Assembly (NCBI GenBank): GCA_037903475.1
Contig: JBAJFG010000591.1
Span: forward strand, 682,001 to 746,000
Source of the DNA: Ancylostoma caninum
Lineage: Eukaryota > Nematoda > Chromadorea > Rhabditida > Ancylostomatidae
Reading direction: 5' to 3'
Length of the DNA: 64,000 nt
Part shown: positions 12,184 through 26,500 of the stretch, piece by piece
Layout: each line of letters opens with the position of its first letter
Numbering within the stretch: the first letter of the stretch is position 1
Made by a program: the position numbers and the translations under genes
Notes under the pieces: model-generated
What the model was told of the DNA's origin: nothing
Databases searched by the model: none
The model's input: only the letters and a program-made list of their open reading frames with translations

Positions 12184-12344
12184 GTACGATTCTGAAACGG
12201 AACCACTCATACAGTACATCCAGTTGACGTGCTCCGTAGATTCCGCTCGTGAATATTTCTCATGTTAGCATGGTATATTTATATGCATCATATAAATTTT
12301 CAAAACTTTTTGGTAGTTATGATGGGTGAATTTTTGGAATTTTT

Positions 12345-12570
12345 CAGGCATAACCCATTTCGGAAAGTGGAAAAGAACGGCAATAATTTGTGAAAAACGA
12401 ATTCACCAGAAAAATAAACGAAAAATACACGAAATCTACTGGAATTTACACGAATTGCAGTTTCCAGTAGATTTCGCTTATTTTACGTGTAAATTCCAGT
12501 GGAATCTACTGGAATCGAGAAAAATTGCGAAATTCCAGTGGACTACGCTTAATTTACGTGTATTTGTTTC
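12345..12570. repeat. CTCAGGTG-family repeat, partial copy C
   Basis: Repeats of TCTACTGGAATTTACACGAA and its inverse TTCCAGTAGATTTCGCTTAT, without recognisable CTCAGGTG termini. The units match those in copies A and B. Confidence 0.55.
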
Positions 12571-14796
12571 GGAAATAAATTTTACAAATAAATTACAGTT
12601 TAAATTGTGTTGTTCTTGGGGAACTAACACACATTTTTTGACTAAGGTTCATGTAATGAATAAAGCATCGGCAGAACTTCGCCTCCAAAGTACTGTACTC
12701 CAAACAAACTTTCGGTAATCAGAATGATTGCATGTAAATAACTCGCAGAAGGAAATCTACAACGCCCAAGCAAAGTCGTCATTGATTCTCGTTGAACAAA
12801 CTGCGAAATACAAGAGCGACCAGAATTACGCTAACAAAGAAAACGTCACCAAATTTTGTAAACGTATCTAAAGCTTAATTTTATTGCCTCACATTCACTA
12901 ACGGTTCATTTTGGGACATCCCTCATCGGTTTCCACACAGGCTCCAACACGGCGAGTGAAATTACTGACCGCGGTGCCGAGTGTTTGGGTTCAGTTACCG
13001 CATTTTTTTTGAAAAGCCCCTCTAACAAAACTGAAGTTCGAAGAGGATTTGAGCACGCCTATGCCTCAGGTATTACCAAAACATTCTAATCTAATTGATT
13101 GGAGTTTGGGAAATTGGGTCGATTCTCGTTGGAAGCAAGGATCCTAGAATTTATTCGCGCTCCAATCTTAACCTAAATGTCATTTGTGTGCCGTACAACT
13201 CTTCAATGCAGAACAAAATCCGCTGAGGACAAAATACGTGTTGTTATCGTAATGTTGGCCTAAACTGTAGAACTGAAATCATAAACGGATGTCTTGGAAT
13301 CATTGAGTTTTCAAAAAAAAAAACACTTATTTTCCAATTTGCGATGACTTTTATTACCGTTGTCGTTGGAGCTGTTTTGAAACTCCTCATATCCATATGA
13401 ATGAGAACCTTCTGCTCTACTATGCTTAGGTTTCGGAGTCCAAAGTTTGGGCGTCGATGATAAACATGGAATCCTCACGCCTTTGCACAAAGTGACCCAG
13501 AATAATGTTTACACTAATTAAACCTTAATAACTCGACCACAATTAGGAGCATACACGGACATTTTTAGCATTGTATAGCTCAGGGTTTGAGGTGTTGAGT
13601 GTCGCCTGTGTGCACTCGAGACTGATCGTCAAACATCAACACCAGGTAAAATTCTTTGGGAGTGGAATTACAACCAGTTACAGTAGTATCTCTGGCAGCA
13701 TCAACTATCAGTGGTTTTGTTGACATAATGCTCCTCACAACGTATGAAAATCCGTGGTGTTGATAACTCATGAGATCTGGATGGGTGTTCCACACCTTTT
13801 CATCGGACAATCCATCTCCCGACAAGCATTTCATCCAGAAGTGAATTCGCGCCTTTGTAAGAATTATGTACAGTGACGATCGCCTGTCTCAAGGCATGGC
13901 TCAACTTCCTCCGAAATTTCATCTCGTAAGCTTGAAGCCTTCATCGCCCTACCAAAACCAACAGAATACCTGTTGCGGTATTCAATAACGTTCCCGGTAA
14001 GGTGATGATCTACCCGTTGTTCTGAAGAGAACGAATAGTCCTGGTAAAAATGGGTTAACTTGTCCTGGAGGCTCCCTCTTTGTCAGCAACAACATGTGAC
14101 GAAAAGGAAACAGAACACATCACATTATGCTAGGAAATTTCGGGCACTCTGGAAGAACAGGAACTCAGCGCCCTTCCAGGAACGTCCGTGAATCACTGAG
14201 CTCATGCGCATTCGTTCACAGCAGTTATTATAGCGCCTAATGCAACCTAAACATCTCTTCTCGAAGTTGTCCACAAACAATTTTCATGCCATGCTTCAGA
14301 GCAGTAAATCACTGGATCTATTCCACAAACGAATCCGTGAACGCTAGTGACCTTCACAAATATCCAGCACATGAGATAAACTTTAGATCATTCCGGATAG
14401 CCAAGCAGCTGAGTGTTATCGTTATTTACAAGCGATAGTTTGATTTACGACCATAGCGGATCGAGCGGGATGGGTCCGTCACATCTGCCCTCAACGATTG
14501 TTAATGTGCATGGCGCGGCGCTTGTGGATTAGAGGAAATCCATGAGTTAACAAAGAGTTAATAGAGCTAGTAAAAATCAGCATGAGTTATCCTTCTTAAT
14601 TGTCAGGCTTTGCCAGACCTAGCCAAGCATTACATCCACTTCGCTGCACTTAGTAAATAACTTGTAGTGACCGATTTCCTTGAATTTGTGGACAATCAGG
14701 AGAAAAATTCTTATAACCAGTGGTCAATTAGCCGACGACTAACTTTTCTAATTCTATCCACCTAAACGTTCCACGAAAAAGGTACTGGAGATGTCA
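12571..14796. other. No gene recognised
   Basis: AT-rich sequence. An 84-codon minus-strand frame at 13834-13580 has reasonable composition but no family or splice support. Possibly a decayed element. Confidence 0.4.
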
Positions 14797-14841
14797 AGAA
14801 ATCCACCAGATGAGGTACAATTCCTCATCTAATGGATTTCT
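14797..14841. repeat. Strong short hairpin
   Basis: AGAAATCCACCAGATGAGG pairs with CCTCATCTAATGGATTTCT across a 7-base loop. Role unknown. Confidence 0.7.
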
Positions 14842-15281
14842 CGATAATGTGGATATGGCCTGAAGGAGGGTGCCAACGATGTGTGAAGTGTTCCAATTAC
14901 GCCATGTTGTTAATTAGAGGTAAGGCACAAGTCAGGTATAATGCACATTTCTGCATGCCTGTAGGTAGTAATCGTATTCATGTTGTTATTGTTCCCGAGC
15001 AGTCCAAGAATTTTTCGAAAACCTCGGAATTCGCAGTCGATTTTCCTCCCGAGGAATTTGCCGCCGAGCAATTAGGGCTTTACACCTGTCGTGGCCGTGG
15101 ATCGACGACAGGTGGTCGACATCCGTGACGAGATGTCGACAAGTCGCTTGTACAACCGATCGGACTCTTTGATAAGTGAAGGTGTTCCAGAGGTGGAGCA
15201 CTCCGCGAAAGAACATCTGTTCGCTGCCGGGAGAAACTTGTTACATTCTCCTAGCACACACTTGCCGGTGCAACAGAAATA

Positions 15282-15479
15282 CAGGAAGCTCCAAATGTCC
15301 GCAGTCAAGAGGGACGTGGCCACGACGCGGCTTTAGGCAGAGACACAGGCGCTCGGCATGCTGCCACTGGTTGGCTGGAGAGTCAGAGAAGCCAGAGGCA
15401 GCATAGAGAGCGCGTGTGTCTGATCAAGGAGCCGCGCCGTGGCCACGCCCTCTTGACTGCATACATTTGGAGCTTCCTG
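15282..15479. mobile_element. 198-bp TA-flanked MITE, copy 1
   Basis: CAGGAAGCTCCAAATGT at the left and its inverse ACATTTGGAGCTTCCTG at the right, with inverted similarity continuing for about 50 bp (AGTCAAGAGGG, GTGGCCAC, GCGGCT). TA flanks the element on both sides. There is no coding capacity. A second, nearly identical copy is at 52410-52608. Confidence 0.88.
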
Positions 15480-15481
15480 TA

Positions 15482-18400
15482 TGTGAATTACCAGTAATTT
15501 TGTGCGTAGGTGTAGTAGCTAAACGAGCAATAGGCAAAAGGAACGGTATTTTTGGGATAAAGGATAAAAACTATATGAAATAAATCAGTGACAAACGATG
15601 AATAAATGAAATTAATAAAAAAAAAATTGAATAGTTACTTTAAGTTACAGTTAATGTTAACAGGAGAACACGCATCCTTCAGAATCCCCCGAAATCAAGA
15701 GGACAATGCGAGGACTTCGTAAAAAACCCGTTGACCTCGTCCAAGTGAAATTCCACTGTCGTTCTTCTGCTTTCAGGTGATTCTCTGCCTTCTTTTCTCA
15801 GAAATGAAGTTTCCTCCGATCTTTTCTACTCTAGTGAAGCTATGCGACAACAGAGTTGGACAAATTGCTCTTCGAAGTCTCACATAATTTGATGCGCGAC
15901 ATCAGCTGACTAGGATTAATTAAATGTGTCATTCAAGTGTTTGCAGGGCAATTCTGCTGTGTCAAGAGGAAAGACTGCAAGACGTAGAGGTACTCCTGCA
16001 CTTACGTATGTACATGTGCTTCAGCTGGGGATGCCATCTTCCCACATAGGATCACTGTTGTTTGGATGAGACTTGCTATGGAGGGTCCACCAAGGTTCAC
16101 GGATATGTTGTAGATTACCCAAACTTCAAATTTGAACGAAATAACAACGAAATAACCTGTAATGAGTGTACTTTGCTTTCAGAGGTCTCCTGCTTCAGTG
16201 CAGACACGTGACAATAAGAAAAGCAAGATTTCACATTCTCCTTAGGAAACCCGTCCACTTTGGGTGAACGGAAAGCTAAGAAGCTTTCCGAAAGCGTCCA
16301 GGGATCCCTCACCTCAGCATCATTGATGCCAAACCTACCCTCCTTTCCTGTCAGAAAATGCTGTTTGGCATTTTTTCCTACTCTCTCCATCAAATTATGC
16401 TGTTATAAGACTAGAAAATGTACGATGCGATCGGTTCCCATTTGTTATATCATGCTTAATTTCGGTAAAGACTCGACTTATTATGCTATGCATATGCTGT
16501 TGAGAACCAACTGCTCCAAAAGTCCCCAAATTTTCAAGGGACTCTCCATTTAAACCTAGGCAACTTTTTGACCCTGTTCGGGAAACCATTAACAAAAAGT
16601 CGTATGGCTGAAGTGCCGACTACTTGCTCTTTTCCTGAGATGCCTTTTCACCATAAGCGGTGGAAGGTTAAGTAGCTTCCAGGGAATGAATAATTTTCCA
16701 ATTCACAAGTGGGACGCAGAACCTTGATAGCGAGTGCAGTGCATTCTTCCGAGAACCTTCAAGTTTTGCTGGAAAATTCCTGAAGAGTGCCCTTTTTCTT
16801 CCCGTTTTTGCATATGCGGGAGAGCTTTGAACAGGATTTCCGATACTTCCCTCGTCGTCGTCCATTCGTAGACGCCTTCACAATCTCTGCCGAAAATCAA
16901 AGCAGATACAATCTACCGCGCGGCAGATGTGTTTTTTGCTGAAAGGCCTTTGCTAGTTATGTCGACGCTCCTAGAGGTTCTTCACGAGGAACCACGTCCG
17001 AAAAGAGGCTGTTGGAGGAGGTCTGAATGAACGAAATGAGGATGACCGAGAGGCAACGCTTTAGGGTAAATATCTTGGTGGGTGTAGGGGGAAGGGTAAA
17101 TTTGATACGTTAACACATTCACAATGGGTAAACTTAATAATGCATCTGGGTCCTGGAACATTGGGAACATACGTTGCTTGAATAGCTACTCAAGAAAATT
17201 TTGGTATTCATGGAATTTCAGTTCACGAAGCTCTGACATTTTCGGAGAATCCTTATTAATATTAGCATTTTCTGGTACATTTATGTACTTGTACGGCATG
17301 TCCAATTCTGTCGGCAAGGACTTCAGCTGAAGAACGTTTCTCAAGTGCTTCACTTCGCCGATAAACATGAAATTGCAAGAGGATTCGCAGATGCTGTGCC
17401 ACCTTGGAAATGATTAATGGTAAGAAATCACCCATCATGGGCTGCGAGACCCTAATTGCCCTCATAAGAGCGCATTTTTTGCGTTCGGTAAATTCTTTGG
17501 AGCATCTCTGGGTGTCGTAGTGATTTATGACCGCCCTTCCCCAAGTGAGCGAGTGTTTTTGCCGCGCATCGTCCTTAGTTATGACCATTAGTATCGTTTT
17601 TGTCATGGGAAAACTTAAACGGTCTCTGATTGGTCGACATCATGCTATAAGAACTGTGTTTTGCTAGTGCAGAAGTTCATTCTTGTGCCGTTTCCAAGGC
17701 TGCGCTCCATGTTTTTAGGGATTTATCTAAGAATGACAGATTTTTCATGAGTTGTTAGAAGCGCTCCTTCCTGAGTAATAGTTGCTGCTGGCGGTACCTC
17801 TTACATGACTTGAGTGGCCAGTTATGTGGATCGATTGATCAGAGCCTAGGAAATGGTCACGGAACTGGTTCCAGGAATCTACAGTATCTTTTGAAAACAG
17901 CGAACCAATGTTTTCTCATTTCTTCCACTTCATGCTCTTGATAAACGCTGCCTGCACATTTATTCTATCCTTTGTGAGAACTCTACCCACTTTAGCAAAG
18001 AATTTTCTGGAAATTTGATTAATGACTGCTAAAAAAAGTCTTTAAATCTCACTGAGAACTGAATGTGTCTGGACACACGATTATTAAGAGTTCTGCACCT
18101 ACCAAAATTTGCCGAGGAAGTGCAGTTAGGCCATTTGGGGCGTAAAACTTGAGCAAATGAGATATCGGTCAATTCTCACATAATTGATGATCTCCTAGAA
18201 CTAAATCGCCTATTGCAGTGCTTCCCGTGGAAAACCTCAATCGTTATCATGACTTTGTTTTTCTAAAACTTAAAAATTTCTGCTGTTTTTTTACGAATTT
18301 AAAAAATTTCTGCACGAGCAAGAACACTCTTTTCTTTGAGACCTATTCATTTATTTCACTTATATTTTATTTATTTATTTGTTCCACGAATCTGTTGACA

Positions 18401-19990
18401 ATGTTATGATCGTGATCTTCGAAAAAGATGCAATCTCACGATTTTTAGCTTCCGCAAAAAAGAATAAAACTAAAGTGAAGCTAAGATAATGATGAGAAGC
18501 ATATGCACATACATATATACTCCGAGGCATGTTAAATAACCTCAGGAAGATCAACGCTTGTTCATGTTCATTCATATATTTACCCGCAATGCAGTATACT
18601 GCCACATGAACCCAAGGCCAATAACCTAACGGGGCAATTCGGGAAGGTTCACATCCTTCATCTGACAGAATAAGGGCAGAAATCAAACATTAGCCGTCCA
18701 AAATGAGACTGACTCTTAATCCCGTGTGCAGCTCACCATAATCTAATATGAATTCTGAGTTATGCCGAAATTTATCGGCAGCCAATTATAAAAATTGAAA
18801 TTACAGGGTAAAACGTTTTTTTAACTAACTATGTTTATTTATTCAATACACCTCAAGGGAGTGCACCTTACAGAAAAAGAAATCATAACCACACCCGTGT
18901 AACAAGGAGGATCTTCAGAGGCATTAAACTATTGAAGGTTGTGAGCAACCGCGAAAAAAAGCTGAAATACTATCAGAACATGTATGTAAAATTCCCTAGT
19001 GACTGCGCTGTTTTCGAATACTTTCCCATGCCAGAAAACCTTCACCACTACCTGGTGGTTATTGACAAACACAAATAATCATCAAACCATTATGTGGCAC
19101 TACGATTCGTTCGAAAGGAAATATGTATGCATGTATAGACATTTGATTATATCACCCTCTTTTATTCTCAAAAGCATTCTTCCAAATAATTATTTTCGAA
19201 TTTGTGTTCGAATAGGTTTAGCAGTCAAGCAAGCTTGTAGCAGCTCTATTTTGCCCAAGCGGCGTCGTCGCCTTCATCGGGCCTGAAAGTGAAAAAGTGA
19301 GTGCAGTATATCCTCCTAAATGCCTACAAGTTATAACAATAGCCCAGAGTTTATTCAGAACAACTGATTTCAGCGATGCCAAGACTCGATGGAAGTCGAA
19401 CCTCAGGTAGTGTTTTCAAAGATGATTTCCTTCCAAGGGTAGCACTGGTCATAATGACCTACACGACTCGTTCCACTGAACGTTTTTAAATCCCATGTTA
19501 AAATGAATTCATAAGTATCGTATCTGTATAATATGTCAAGAGTGCTATCGAAACGGTCATCTTGGCAAATACTCGAAGAAACAGTATTCATTACGCTATC
19601 AGACGGTTAAATTCTTCAGAGTCCACCATGAAATTGAAGCGAAAATCATCTGAGGAGTTGGCAAAATTGAAGCAGTATCTTGGTGGTTCCTTGCTAGAGG
19701 ACATCTTCTTTCCAATCAAACTTTTCCGTGACTGCACATACTGTTTACCCAAACTCTAGAAAATCACTAGCTACTCCGCATTAATCAATTCCAGCGGTGT
19801 TCTCTCATGTCAAACAATGAACGTCCTAATCAAACACCTGGAAACTTCGCGTTCCGCTGTCATCACCATGTCCACGAGGCTTACGGTATTGATTGCATTC
19901 GTGGAAGGAGCTATCGTTACTTCCAAGTTTTCGACACCTAGTTGGGAATATTTCAACTAATCAAGGATATACAACCTTCATCATGTCTAG
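15482..19990. other. 4.5-kb stretch without a recognisable gene
   Basis: Short open frames occur on both strands (minus strand 16115-17606 is densest), but none resembles a family or joins into a multi-exon model. The clustering could be an old decayed transposon; I cannot name it. A possible isolated exon lies further left of the U6 copy, at about 19618-19684, with acceptor-like and donor-like edges and a Lys-rich frame, but it stands alone. Confidence 0.35.
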
Positions 19991-20082
19991 TCTTTTTTTA
20001 ATTTTCTCTCTATCATCGTTGCGCAGGTACCATGCTAATCTTCTCTGTATTGTTCCAGTTTTAATATAAGTTCAGGACCAAC
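19991..20082 (-). pseudogene. U6 snRNA-like sequence, probably a pseudogene
   Basis: On the minus strand the sequence has the U6 core: GGAACAATACAGAGAAGAT, then TAGCATGG, then CCTGCGCAA. The ACAGAGA box that pairs with the 5' splice site and the AGATTAGCATGG block are intact. The 5' stem is altered (GTTGGTCCTGAAC instead of a GTTC..GAAC hairpin), and everything after GCGCAA, including most of the internal stem-loop and 3' tail, is replaced by AT-rich sequence. It is best read as a truncated retrocopy. Confidence 0.78.
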
Positions 20083-21095
20083 GTTATTATGCAGTAATTA
20101 GTAAACCCACTGGATAACCTGTTTAAAGGTTTTCCTTCTACTTTCAATAAAAATAGCGAGACTCAATGCAGTATTTTTATTCTCTGTGCGCAAATTTCTT
20201 CCAAAAACACTACAGAAGTAGTGAAGCCAAGTATGGAATATATATTTTCCCTCGGAGGAAAAGTTTTCCTTCAGAGTTTTTCAGCGCAAATTAGGGAAAT
20301 CCACATGACATGGCGTCAGATCAAGAGCGTTGATTTCAGCACGAGCGGCTAATTCGAGACGACACCTGGCGAGGAACGGCTGGCTGAACTCAACCCATTG
20401 CTGGCCCTTCCATTCTGCTTATGGTCCAGAAGAGCGCGGCGGTGAGGTCAAAGGCTGCATCAGCTGGCTGGCGATGCGTATCTCCAAGGATGGTAATGGA
20501 CGGCTTTGTCATAACACAAGATGTTGCCTAGATGTTCCATTAGCGCGAAGGCGAGAGAGCGAATCCGAAATCCACGAAAATACCTTTGCATGGGCCTCTC
20601 AACAGCGCTACTTTTCCTGTCAGGCCCCAACCATACAATGAGTTGATGTCGTCCCGAGCACTTCGCACCCTCGTCTGACCATGTATCTTGTCTCTCGGCT
20701 CCTGGCAATGTCCATAAAAACATTTGTCACGGCGTACAAGCTCGTGGCACTTTTATGACCCACCTATTGTTCGGTGCCCGTCGAAAAGGCGCCGCTGCCC
20801 ATCGTAAATCCACCTCACTGAGCACCGCGACGTTCGTTACCCACTGTGCCGCGCTCACCTGATTGCCCGGGCTCTTCAAAGTAGGAAATATGGCGGCGAA
20901 CACCTTTGTCTCGCAACAATGCCTGAACATGCAGGTGGGAGTTTCTAGAGTTTAGATGTTCTTGGGATTATTTTAACCCTCCCGCTCTACTTAGGGGGGG
21001 GGGTTGAACCCGAATAACTCAATTAACTTATGTATTAGCTTCCAAGATCGGCTGTTTATAAATCTCGACATGACTTGAATCTCATATTGTTTTAT
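20083..21095. other. GC-richer stretch, no gene recognised
   Basis: Between about 20310 and 20930 base composition rises and open frames lengthen on both strands (103 codons + at 20330-20641; 87 codons - at 20723-20460). No family is recognisable. It may be a decayed retroelement or an old insertion. Confidence 0.35.
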
Positions 21096-21206
21096 GTTGA
21101 ACTGCACGCGAGATTAATAGTACTTTTATTCAGAACGGATTTAGGAACGTTAGAACGTTGAAACCGTTCTGAATAAACTGACTACTAACCTCGCGAGCAG
21201 TTCAAC
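21096..21206. repeat. 111-bp inverted repeat
   Basis: Left arm 21096-21138 (GTTGAACTGC..TTTATTCAGAACGG) and right arm 21164-21206 (CCGTTCTGAATAAA..GCAGTTCAAC) are complementary. The 25-base loop is itself palindromic around AACGTT. Likely a small foldback element. Confidence 0.75.
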
Positions 21207-23251
21207 AAAAAAAAACAACACAAAATTCAATTAATTCAATTATTACTTCAGAATCTGGTCCAAAAATTCAAATGTTCGAAATAGGGGAAGCTCTGAACCC
21301 TTCTCATCATTTCTCGAAGGATGTGCTGTTACCACGTTTTTTTTTTGGAAATTAGGTTATTTATTGGGTTATTTATTCATTTATTGGTACACTCATGGTG
21401 TGTAAGCCATACATATTAGGCCTAGGAACTATGTATAACAAACCCAAATAAACTCAACAAAAAATCAACAACAAAATAAACTCAACATTTGCATGTAGTG
21501 GTCACTAGAACAGTAGGAAAAGAGGCAAATGAGCGAACAGAAAACCGGATGTATTTCGAACTGAAAGGATCCGCGTGGAATGATCCTGGAATACAGGAGG
21601 GGGGGGGGAGCGAGGAGGGGAGGGTGAGTATTGCTGAGGAATTCGTTTCAGCGTACAGAAGTAAGCAATTTGTAGAGTAGTGAACTATATTTAACTTCAA
21701 TTTAATATAATTCTACGTAGCATAATTGTACTAGGAATCATATAAAAGTGCAAAGACCCTCTTATATAAATCATGGTGGTGCAACAAAATTTTCTAGTCA
21801 ATATATGTAATCGTAACTGGGAAACTCGACCACTTTTATAACCAGTCTAGCTATAAGCATCCTAACACCACACAGAAATCGTACCCACTTTTTTTGAGGC
21901 TGTGTGAGTGGTTTATTCACTTATTTATTTTTATCGCTACAAAGACGCGCTTACAATTACGATTTCATCTATATAATGTTACTGGTATTCATGGTGGGAA
22001 CAATAGTTTTTCGTCCACGTCTGTATGTGCCTTCGGAGTAGAGAGAGATCGCAGCTTGGTCTTTCGAGGGAAGTAGCGTACGAGAACAAAATAAACGATG
22101 GAAGTTCACAGAAAAAAATGCTACTGAAGTACACGGGCACTTTGGATGGGGAGATACAGTCCATCAGGATGATGCTGGCCAATTCCCGCAACGCTTACCC
22201 TCCCTAACGCTACATTTTCGACTCCATTCTGCGTATGATTGTCAACCGTTTTCTCTACCTATGCCTAACATGAAGATCAACGAGAGGGTTGCTAAAGATA
22301 GCGACATGGAGGAAGGATATGCCTCGCGGCAGTAGGCCAGATTCATCCTAATGCATCATACATTGTCTGGTTTTGGTTTCAAAACCCTTTTCTTTCATTA
22401 TTTTGACTGCACAAAGTACTCCCCTAGAAAGGCTACAAAATCTCGAGGAGCCATTTTTCTGATAAAATTTGTCGCGAGGGATAGCATTTGATTTGTCGGC
22501 TACCTTTTTTGTTTTTTTCCTTGTTGTTTCTTGAACCGGATTTCGTTTTGTAGCATTACCTAGCAGTATTGTACCTACTTCGCCTTCGTTTTTGTACTTA
22601 CAATTCCTGTGGTCTCAATCAGAGAAGGTCTAGCGATCAAAATCAAAGCTCTGGAATATTCGCTGTAAAAAACCACTTCTTCACGCTGGGAGCGAGAGTC
22701 GGCGGTGCTAGCCGCTTCTACACTACTTGATAGTGTGCACATCAGTTTCAGCAACATGACTTAACAAATCAATAAATTGATTAAGCCACTCGTTAGTTCT
22801 TAGATTTGCAGAATAACAAAGGGATAAAAGAACATGATCGAATACAATAAATAATGAAATAACCTGGGCTCTACCACCCTTGCCGTCCCTGGACGTGACT
22901 GAGCATGGGAAGAAGCAAGAAATCAAAATGGGAAAAAAAGTGAATGAGGGTGAGGGTAATCGCAAGTACGCTAGAGGGCCACCGCTACTGCACCGCAGAT
23001 AAAGGGCAGCCGCGACGCAACACCGGTGCTGCCTGGCTAAACATCTGGGCATTCCGAGTCTGACGCGTCGCCAGTAGGGTTCTTGTTCTCTTCTTCCGCG
23101 CCGCGACAGGGTCATCTAAGCGCCTGGATGAGTTGCGATCTTGCTCCCTTCACTGTGCAGCAACGATTGCCCTTCATTGTACACAATTCATATCAAGGAT
23201 GTGCCTAGCAAAAAATTGATCTTTAACATTTCGATTGAGCAGCGGGACACA
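21207..23251. other. No gene recognised
   Basis: Simple-sequence-rich DNA with G runs at 21599-21609 and short open frames on both strands. None has family similarity or splice support. Confidence 0.4.
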
Positions 23252-23253
23252 TA

Positions 23254-23587
23254 TAGTGTGTTTCACCGAGGAACATAGTTGTGGAAATATTAGAGAAAGA
23301 GCTAACGCGAGAAATAGTACTGTATTCAGAGAGGCAGGCGAGAGATGCAGATCATAGGCACAAATACTAAGCTATCGTCGTTTTTGAAACAGACTATACG
23401 TGAGTTGCGTTTATACTGCGTTTCATCGAGAACGGTAGCTAAGAAGGATTTTCTGAAAAAAAAAATGACATTTTTAATCATGCGCTACGACGAGATAACA
23501 CGGCACAACATGGATGCCTGCTGTTCAGTGCACAATTTGCAAGTCAATGCACCAGTTTTGAACTATCGTCTCTTCTAGGACACACTG
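23254..23587. repeat. Possible TA-flanked element, CAGTGTGT ends
   Basis: TA at 23252-23253 and 23588-23589. The left end TAGTGTGTTTC faces the inverse of CAGTGTGTCCT at the right. The inverted ends are short and diverged. The motif TTTTTGAAACAGACTATAC inside recurs in related form at 29551-29696 and near 54270. Confidence 0.5.
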
Positions 23588-23589
23588 TA

Positions 23590-26500
23590 TAAAAGTACTC
23601 ATTATCAAGTACACAGTTGTTTTCGTGCGCTTCTGCAAACTTGTCCTATAACATCGATCTCCGAGGGCTACTGTAGATAGCAATTAGCACCTGCTGTCAG
23701 CAGCTCATAATGATATCCAATGTACCACTTGATCGTTGCCTGAGGACTGAATTAAGCAAAGTGCCAGTGTCCTTGACGGTAGTGTGCATGCTCTCCGCTT
23801 ATTGAAGCTGCATTGTGTGCACTTCCGAGTGTGATTTGCGTTTTGAGTCAGCAATTCCAGGTATTTCATGTCAAGCTTGGAATTGTGTGATTGAAAATTG
23901 AAATTGTGAAGGGGGAAGGGCACGATTTGAGCGAGGTGCACCGAAAATAAAGCTCGAGAAAGTCTCTTGGAGCCGCTATCAGTACCTGCATATGCATGAG
24001 AGTCAGTAGGAGCCCAGTAGGGCGGCTACCATTTTCAAAAAAAAATTGTCGAATCATTCTTATCATCATATACTGCAAGAAAAACGAACTCGGTTATACA
24101 GTTAATCATTGTATAGTTACTTACTTTAAATGTATTTTCGTACGAACCAGCAAAAAAAAACAAGCATTCATATCTGGCCTACCCATATCAATCCCGCTCT
24201 TGTTTTGACTAACAATAAGGCTAACAAAAATTAGAGTGAAGGAAGTAAAAGGACTTCTTACTATAGTCTATTTCAAACAGGGGGATAGTTGAGCATTTGT
24301 GCATACTGCCAGTTTTTCGGTTCATGCTCACAAACTTTCCAAACTCTTCTTCTCTTGGGCGTTCTTCCAAACATCATCCTCCCTGAAACAAAGCAGAGCC
24401 ACCACAAAGACCCTTTCCGAAGTGGGTTTCTGCGAGCTTCCCGAAGTCTCACAGCGTGAGTGTAAACGCTCGTAACATTATCGACGATGGTCTGGAAAAA
24501 CGTTGTTCAACATGTGCGAACGGCAGCATAGCCGAACAGCTCGGCGTGAAGCAGATGACAGAGATATATGATCCTCTCCAGAATTATTTTCCTAGAAATA
24601 TAAACAAGCTATTGAGACTTTAAACCGCAGATTTTCATGTGTTTCATGAGTTTACATAGTCGTGCGCAGAATTTTCTCATCTTTTTTTTTTCCAGTAAAT
24701 CAGTCCACCCGTGGTTCTAACGAGTTGGTTTTGGTTGAACTTTAATTTCCACAACCTTCTTTCCTGAAAAGATTTCTGAGCTCGTATGGCAAAATTTGCC
24801 AAATATTCACCATTATGTCCATGGTAAACATGTTCCTGCCAAATTATGGACCCATCGAAAACTTCAGTATCAGCCAAAATAGTCAGTCCTTATCCAGGGA
24901 GAAATCATGAACGAACGTTAAGACAGTTAGAAAGGTGAATGCTATAGCTCTCGATTTAAAATACTAATACACTGCTAAGAAATTTCGTATTTGAAGTCAC
25001 TAACGGCCATTTTGACAGAAATATCATTTCAAAGCTAGAATATCGTCGATATTTGAAGAAAGTTGTGGTTTTGAGAGGAAGATCAGCGAGTTTTGTCCAT
25101 TCAGCTCAACTTCTCACAAGTTCTGCTTCCTGTCCACCTCTAATTGTAAAACGCGGTCTAGTTTTGTTACGTGCTTCCTATTCAATGACTATGTTTTCTT
25201 GTTTATTTATTTATTTATCCATTTATTTCACCGCACTCGGAGGTGCACTATAATATTGTCTTGTGCAATATAACTACGAAATAAATCAATGCAAAGGAAA
25301 TGTGAAACTTTCCCCTGTCCACCGATGGTTTCCTGGGACCGTTGAGTTCTTCTAAGAAAACTTTACCCTAACATGAGTGAAACACGCATACAAGTTACCC
25401 AAAGCCAAGATTATCATGGTCAGTTCAGGTACTCAAACGTGCAAAAGCACGCATATCATTTGTCACCGAGGGATCCGACCCCGCCCCGTCCTACGGTAGC
25501 GAGGGCGGGGCATGTTCGCGCGGCGGGCGGCCGCCATTACATGGGCCACCCATGGCGAGAGAACAATCCAGCGGTCATCAGCGCTCATCCAGGGGGCTGC
25601 TCACAGTTCTCGTGTCATTTTCGCTGCTTCTTGCATGAATACAAGAGGTCTTTATTGTCGTCCTCTTTTGTTAGTTGATCTCATATATCTTTACTGAAGT
25701 CGACATCCAAAAATTGAAATGTTCTTTTTTATATAACTATGCAAAGTTGATTGTGGGCTCTTAATCCAGGGATTGTTCTGGTTTCACTCAATAGTCTCTT
25801 CTCTTCTAGTTAGGCAAAACCTGGATTCCCCGTTCGAACATAGGAGGTCTTCAACAAATTCAATAGTGAGATTTGTTGGCTGTCTTCAACAAATTCAATA
25901 GTGAGATTTGTTGGCTATTTGTGGTCCTGATGACATTATATAATTCTTTACAGGATGAAGTTAGATGTACGGCCTTTCCTGAGGACATCTGAGTCCTTCC
26001 CTTTCTACGCTTAGCCTGAACACTTTTTATGCTTTGACTGCTTGTGCTATCAGTGATTATCAATGTTAATTCTCCTGCTCTTTGAATTGAATCCTTCCTG
26101 TTTTCTTGATTAGGAATCTGTGGACACTTGGATTCAGTAGTTGTCAAAGTGAGTCGCATTTTGAATGAAACGAGTTCCAATTCACACAAACCGTTTTGAA
26201 TAGAAATGTCAACTATTCAAAAAACTCAGAACCAATTTGTTCGCAGTACCGACTATTCGAGAATATATTCCAATTCAAGTATTTACATTGTTGCTTCCTC
26301 ACATCACCTATGTACACTTCAACCCTCTGAGAAAATTTTCCTCTGAGAAGCAGAAGTCAGGAAAAAGGCGGAACAACTTCTTATTCTATCAGGAGTGATT
26401 ATGAGTGATTAATCGTTCTTCTGCTGCAGCTAAGGAAGATCCGGTTCTTCAGCTTCTCTTCTGGAAAAACCAAACCCTGCCACTATGTTCTGGCAACGCT

